From Batrachochytrium dendrobatidis JAM81 (taxonomy: Eukaryota; Chytridiomycota; Chytridiomycetes; Rhizophydiales): 64,000 bases of DNA. Below are positions 58,401 to 64,000 of this stretch, piece after piece. Numbering within the stretch: the first letter of the stretch is position 1; every line of letters starts with the position of its first letter. The notes beneath the pieces are model-generated. The model worked only from the letters and a program-made list of their open reading frames with translations, made no database searches and was not told where the DNA came from. A program made the position numbers and the translations under genes. The stretch lies in the NCBI RefSeq assembly GCF_000203795.2, contig NW_006281101.1, positions 1,203,279 through 1,267,278 on the forward strand. Direction: 5' to 3'.

Positions 58401-59029
58401 GATACGGCTTGAAGAATACCATCAACACTTGTTTTAATTTTAGGCAAGGCAGAATCAATTTCAAGATTTCCACAAGCAAGGCAAATGACTTTAGTAACCA
58501 AATCATATTTAAGTGAGTCGTCCTCTTCCTGAATGGCCAGCTTGGTGATTTTTTGTGGTTGAGTATCAGAATCCTTGACAATAAACCCAGATTGCATCAG
58601 TGATTTGCAAAATACTAATCCAAGTGGTTGGTATAGTTGAAAACATACAACATGTGCAATAAAGTGATTACACAAACGATTGAATACTCACTCTGCTTGC
58701 TGCTTTTTTAATACGTTTAACATTGAGAACAAGAGCATGGCTGGCTTTACGATAGTGCAGGTCAGCATGACTGCGGTCGCCATGATTGTTGCTGCAACCG
58801 CCATTAAAGCAAGTCATGCACACATTGATTCCGTTTGGCATATCCTGCATCACAGATGAATGAATATTTGATCTTCATGATAATCCGTAGTTGAGTTGAA
58901 CAAGAATCAATATAGAACCAAACTCACTTGAGAGTCAAAACACAACAGACATTCATCCTTGTACACCTTTGACGAGGCAGATGCAATAGGTAAGCGAGAT
59001 TCTTCGATGTGTGGGCAAACTGCAGCCAT
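55491..59029 (-). CDS. UBP14: Ubiquitin-specific protease USP5/Ubp14 (isopeptidase T)
   Basis: Disassembles unanchored polyubiquitin chains to recycle ubiquitin. Twelve minus-strand exons: 58928-59029, 58692-58844, 58294-58573, 57950-58138, 57693-57811, 57466-57575, 56763-57359, 56593-56681, 56365-56451, 56112-56276, 55873-56000, 55491-55799; 775 residues (yeast Ubp14 781, human USP5 858). Order: variant N-terminal zinc finger (MAAVCPHIEE, CMTCFNGGCSNNHG); second ZnF-UBP (CQNCDLQENLWLCLSCGNIGCGR, GGNGHALSHF); catalytic Cys box GLKNLGNSCYMASVLQVLF; QQDAQEFLQYLL; UBA1 LEQLMSMGFPENRC and UBA2 ISQLMDMGFS inserted in the catalytic core; catalytic His box HCGHYVAFIK with WVMYND. All catalytic positions are intact. 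The family's CYAC motif after ZnF-UBP reads CYAH here. It is divergent from the TPR gene. Confidence 0.95.
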
Positions 59030-59253
59030 TTTAATCCGAGTGTTGTAGAATAGATGAATGTATGAATCGGTACGACAATAGAAGAGCAGATTCAGACTTG
59101 CTGACAAAGTTGAATTCCAACCGAATTCCAGCAACGCGTCTTGAATGCGGTCGCACTCGACAAACTGTCAAGTTTAGGAAACTCGCTTGCATTCAATTAT
59201 ATTACACGAGAAATCAAACTCAAACTTGCTAACAAAAACTCTTGTTGTTGAAA
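59030..59253. promoter_or_regulatory. Divergent promoter between USP5 and the TPR gene
   Basis: 224 bp between the start codons of two genes on opposite strands. No recognisable motif beyond AT-rich composition. Confidence 0.4.
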
Positions 59254-62200
59254 ATGGCTCCGTCGCATAGAACGACACGGTAATATTGCATGTTTTAATC
59301 ATCAGAAGCAAGCATGAACTGCATTCACTATTGAATCTAACTATATCGCATCTTAACTACAAGTGATATTAATGCTATTGCAAAAGACTTGAATGACAAA
59401 CTGGGATTCAAACTACCAGTACAACCCTCAAATACTCAAAAGTTTGGCTATAAACACACTTTTAAAACGGAAACCACTCAACCACCAGTATTGTCATTGG
59501 ACTCTCATCTAAATGCTCATGATACTGATTACAGCAACTTTATAACCAAAGACTCTAGAACAAATGATTCTCTGTAAGTTTTATTGCTTCAAGTATTCAA
59601 GGCGTACTCTACTATGTTTGATCTGCAATATTTAAACGCACTGTCATCTATACCCGATTTGATGCTTTTGTAGAAAACAGTACCATTTCTCTCAATTAAA
59701 TGAACTGCCAAAATCCAGCCATTTTAATCAGGAAGTTGACACAAAAAAAGCTATACAGCCAACTTACCGTCAGCTACTACGTCGATCCACATTAAACACA
59801 TCTCCAATCCACTCTGTAGAACCCAAACAAAGCAACAGCTTTAAAAAGATTGAAAAAACTGCGTCCTCAAAACAAGAATCTGATGAAAGTCATGGATTCA
59901 AAACAAACCCTTTTCTGAAGCTTAATGTGACTCAAGGAGATAACGAGTCTTTTAATAATGCAACGCTATACGATTCTTTAAACACCCGTAAATCCACCTT
60001 GCAAACACACGCTATTCGTCATATACAACCTCAACAAAACAAGTTTGGAAAAGCATCTACTGGAAGACTACCGATAGATTTGGCTACCACTGAAAGAAAG
60101 CAGCAGCAGAATGAAGCTTTTTTAAATGTTGTGCTGATTGGTCAACGTGTCAAGACGTTGCCGGAAAATCAGACAAACGAATCTGCTGTGGATGAATTTA
60201 GCATGCCCATAGCTCCTGATAACGAATACAATGCAATAGATGATTTTATCCTTGAAGTGGATGAAAGTTTAGACGAATTTCAGACTTCAAAGACTAATCA
60301 GCAGATGCTAGAGAGCACATTTACTCATCAACGGAATGGACTCGTCTGTCTTTCTCCTGTGATTGTACCTGACAATGAGGCATATGATTCAGATGATGAC
60401 TCGGAAAATCAAAAAAATAAGTCTGCTGCCTTGCAAGAACCAGATTCGTTTGAATTTAGCAATATAGATGATGTGGACCAGATTGGCAATCGGTATGCCT
60501 CAATTTTAGAGAATCGTATTCGTAAACTGCGCGGAGAAGACGTTCCTTCAGTAATTCCATTGACACCAATGGAAATCAAAAGTCATGAACCCAATGCCTC
60601 CATATTGACGGCGCCATCGCTGCCGACTTGTCAGGCCGAGGGTTTTCCAGTTGAAACCATCATCATTGAACCAACATCCTCAGTAACTAAATCTGATTTA
60701 AAACCCAATCTAGAATTAAATATGGAGCCAATCGAAGTTAGTTATCGAATCAGCTCGGCACTCTTGGAACCGAAAACAACGGGATCAACCACTGAATTTG
60801 AGACTTTGAATCTAAGCATATTAGAACAAGCCAGCGCACCTTTATTGGAATCGGAAACATTAGTAAAAAGTAGTCGGCCTAAACTTTCTATCATTCCCGA
60901 GCCACTTTGCGAAAGCGCCAAAAAAGTAAACTTTTTGAATGCAGATGCTAAGCGTCAGCCTAGTGCCAGATCTTCACTTGCACCTATCCAGCATTCTGAC
61001 TCTATACCAAATGAACCCGCGGTTTTGTGTCGAGGTTATTGGAAGTCAGCACTTCCTTTGATGAAGCACTCTGCCTCGCCAAAGCCATCGCCTAAAACGG
61101 CGCTGTTTAGTCTCGACAGTACTGTGGGCGAAACTCCCCGAAAGTTGACACCAAATACAGAGAGCACCACTTCAGGAAAATCTACTGCTGATATAAAAGC
61201 GTATCGCCCTGGCACAGATACTAGCTCTCAATATCAATCGTACATGACCGTGGAAACCATGTCCGATACTGCCGATAGTAGAGAGTTTGAAACTTTCTCA
61301 CCTAATGCCAACAATCATGACTTGATGTCACCCAACTCGTTGATGTTTCAACATGAAGAAGAAATCACTGATTGGCAGGATGGCATGATTGTCAAAAGCT
61401 TAAAACTCATTTCTGAAAACAAAAGCAAGTGTGAAATTGAGCCAAAGCTTCCATTGAAATACACGTTTCCATTCGCAGAATATGCAACTCCTGAGCCCCA
61501 CCTTAAAGACTATCGACCATATTTTCCAGTAAATAATGCAGGGCTTGATCATAAATTACCTTCAAAAGATGAAGCTAAAGGAGATATCTTAAATGGTAAA
61601 CATCACCGCATAAATGCACATATGTCCAAAAGCAATCGTTTAGAAGAATCAAGGTTGGGTGATTTTGACTTGCAAAATCTTGGCTTATACTCTGTCAAAT
61701 TACTAATTTAAATCATTCTATATTTAGCAATACTAAAAATGCATATGCTTTTCAAAAAAATGATAGTTGTGCATTTGATTTGGTGAATACCGAGGCTATC
61801 AAACAAGATTTTATGCAAAAAGACCAACCAAGTAGTGAGCCAAGTAGCAAAGAACCGTTTAGTCTTAAGATTGATGGATCACGAATGTATCTGGAAATGG
61901 GAACTCTTGGCCGCGGATCAGCTATTATTGGTGCAAGCCCTGTTCCCATCAACTCTGCACTTTCAATTCCTGCGTTTGGACTTCACCCATACCATAAAGC
62001 CAAAGTGGTAGCACCACGGAACGCATTGCTTCCAAAAACAAAAGAAAGCATATCAAAGCCCAATACTTTGAGCACACACGATCTTGAAGCAATTCTGTCA
62101 AACAAACGGACTAGTGCAGTTTTTTCTGTAAACCCAGTTTCCTTGGTATCAAACGATTTAAATACTCCCGATACTCCAAATGACGATTTGGGGTTGAATA

Positions 62201-64000
62201 TTGAAGAATATAAAAGGGAGCCTGAAATGTATAATCAGAAATTGAATGTGAGTGTTGATATGGCTACTGACACACTTACGACTCAAGCCACAAGTGCTTG
62301 GATTTCAACAGACCAACTTGTTATTCCAACTCCATTTGATATCCCACCAGCCAAAGTTGAAATACAAAATAGCATTCAAGACTCTACCCATAAGATCAAT
62401 GAGCAATTCTTATCTAATAGTATTTCACTCGCGCAGTCAAACAATGATGCACAATTACATTCTGCTCGAATTTCTCAAAAAGTATTTGAAAAGCCAACAG
62501 ATCAGATTATGCCTCAAGACGTATCAGTAGCGTTAGATTGCAAGAGTGAAAGTATTAACATACCATCAGACTTGCACAAAAATTCATCAACGGACAATAT
62601 ATCAGAGCAACAAAAAACAGATTTCGAGAGTGACCAAGATGAGCAAATCAAATCATTAGCGTTGAATCAGGTTGATTTTGACGACTCTGACATGGAAATA
62701 CTTTCAGAAAAGTCCGAAGATGACGAAAACAAAGATACAGTGGACCTGAAACAAAAGCGTGTACAAATCAAGCCGGCTGAATCACACGAGCTTTCGCGAC
62801 CAAGAGTTTCAATTAAAAAAGGATTTAAAAAGTCAATGGTTTTATTTGCATCTCGAGCAGGATCTAGCAATACAAAACGATACTCTTCATGTGCTGCTAT
62901 AAAATTGATTGAAAGTCAGACTGCAAAAGTCAACGAGGTTTCCTACTCATCACGATCAGCTTCTGCTCATGCGCGATCTTTATCTACACAACAAACTGGA
63001 CTGTCAAGTGAGGTGCTGAAAAAACAGCATAGTCGTCAAGCATTTGTTTCAGATACCGCTGACCCAAGTGCATATTACAACATGCAAGTAAAAAAAGCAT
63101 CAGGACTTGGACTGAATCGGGTAGAAAATGATGGTATGGGTACTCGACCTGTAATTGGTGTTTCGTTAATTCCTTCACATACCGAGCAACGTAAGCCATC
63201 TGTAAGCAGCAAACAATACGCGGATTCCGTAAAATCCGAGCCCAAGTCCAATATGGTCAGTGAAAATAATGATGAAGTTGATTCAGCAACATTGGCAAAC
63301 CGAAAATTACTGCAGCAGGCTCTTCAAATAAATGGATTTGTTCGAGGACTTGGCCAGTCTGTATATCAGGTGGTGCACGATCCTGAGCGCCGGCTTTCCG
63401 GGCTAAATGCAATTGAACGCTCCCGTTACCCAACCTTTGATGATCCAGGTCCACCATTAGATGCCACTGGAATGCCTATTGTCAATGCTGATGGCGGTTT
63501 GCCTTCAAGTCAAAGTATTGAGGACATTTTGTCAGATGTTGAGCGACTAGATAAGATTATTCTCCAATCTACTGTTCCAGTTCCAACATTTTATAGAAAA
63601 CGAGCAACTCTTTTAGCTCGACTTGGGCGATTTACCACAGCCATGGATGATTTGGACAAAGCTATTCAATATGGTAACATGCTTTTAGTCACTTATTTTA
63701 CACGTATCCAAGTATCAAATGGAAACTAACTTTATAGTTGCATGCAACCGAGTGTAGACCAGTTCAATTCTGATGCATATTGGCATAGGCATCAGCTATT
63801 TTTACGCATCAACGATGTTGAAAAGGCTCTGTGTGATCTTGATATTATTACAGACAATAACAAAATGCATTATGGAGCATTTCAAACCAAAGCACGTATT
63901 TATCAAGCTCTCGGTATGATCAAGCCAGCTATCGTCAACTATTCTGCAGTTATTCGCCTAAAACCTGATGATCCTGATGGATATTATAATCGAGCTTGCT
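59254..64000 (+). CDS. Large TPR-repeat protein, C-terminus beyond window
   Basis: Exons 59254-59279, 59364-59573, 59674-61653, 61728-63673 and 63758 to the window end; 1,468 residues so far. Exon 1 (MAPSHRTTR) is short. About 1,350 residues follow with disordered, Ser/Glu/Lys-rich composition and no domain I recognise. A conserved block starts around RKLLQQALQINGF ... DPERRLSGLNAIERSRYP. Then come tetratricopeptide repeats: PTFYRKRATLLARLGRFTTA-MDDLDKAI, YDQFNSDAYWHRHQLFLRIN-DVEKALCDLD, YGAFQTKARIYQALGMIKPAI, and PDGYYNRAC at the edge. The intron at 61654-61727 uses a GTTGGG donor but has a perfect TACTAAT branch point and the usual 74-nt length. The intron 63674-63757 acceptor was chosen (GTGTAG) because the earlier TATAG leads to a stop. 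TTC6-like ciliary TPR proteins are one candidate; the family is unproven. Confidence 0.8.

Noticed and set aside
1..64000. CRISPR arrays, prophage, toxin-antitoxin, operon or biosynthetic cluster
   Set aside because: The DNA is eukaryotic with many spliceosomal introns; no repeat-spacer array, integrase, NRPS/PKS or terpene synthase gene was seen.

Overview
The window looks like nuclear DNA of a zoosporic (chytrid-type) fungus. It is AT-rich and gene-dense, and most genes are cut by many short introns (mostly 47-120 nt, GTATGT/GTAAGT donors, TTTAG-type acceptors). The gene set is fungal (velvet regulator, Gcn4-like bZIPs, fungal-size phosphofructokinase, class I DAHP synthase, Npr2). It also holds a full PLK4/SAK kinase with polo boxes and a vinculin/alpha-catenin-like protein, which fits a lineage that keeps centrioles and a flagellum. 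A Batrachochytrium-like chytrid is my inference. No tRNA, rRNA, CRISPR array or obvious transposon ORF was seen. Exon coordinates in the entries are my own splice calls, made by matching phase and family similarity; no transcripts were available.

Layout: 1-8.4 kb (minus strand) carries transcription regulators: a C2H2 zinc-finger protein cut by the window edge, a Gcn4-like bZIP, and a second Gcn4-like bZIP beside a 100-N assembly gap and a His/Ser/Pro-rich ORF. 8.4-10.9 kb is non-coding, with a 32-bp tandem repeat and a dispersed repeat. 10.9-13.2 kb is a divergent pair, the splicing factor Ist3/RBMX2 and ribosomal protein eL22. 13.4-22 kb (plus) carries a mitochondrial DnaJ, a DUF1769 protein and 6-phosphofructokinase. 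22.1-28 kb (minus) carries Npr2 and the vinculin-like gene. 28.3-29.6 kb is DAHP synthase (plus), 29.8-31.8 kb dolichol kinase (minus), and 33.2-38.4 kb a velvet protein with a suspiciously large first intron (minus).

40.2-64 kb is the densest part: Mak5/DDX24 helicase (plus), ALKBH6 (minus), PAXBP1/GCFC (plus), RAD54B (plus), PLK4 (plus), USP5/Ubp14 (minus) and a large TPR protein (plus, cut by the window end). Most genes are unrelated housekeeping functions: amino-acid control and TORC1 signalling (bZIPs, Npr2, DAHP synthase), RNA processing and ribosome biogenesis (Ist3, PAXBP1, Mak5, eL22), recombination (RAD54B), centriole duplication (PLK4), glycosylation (dolichol kinase) and ubiquitin recycling (USP5). 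I see no gene cluster acting as one new system. The most notable items are the vinculin-like gene, the tandem bZIP pair with a shared intron position, and a dispersed repeat family, one copy of which enlarges an Ist3 intron.
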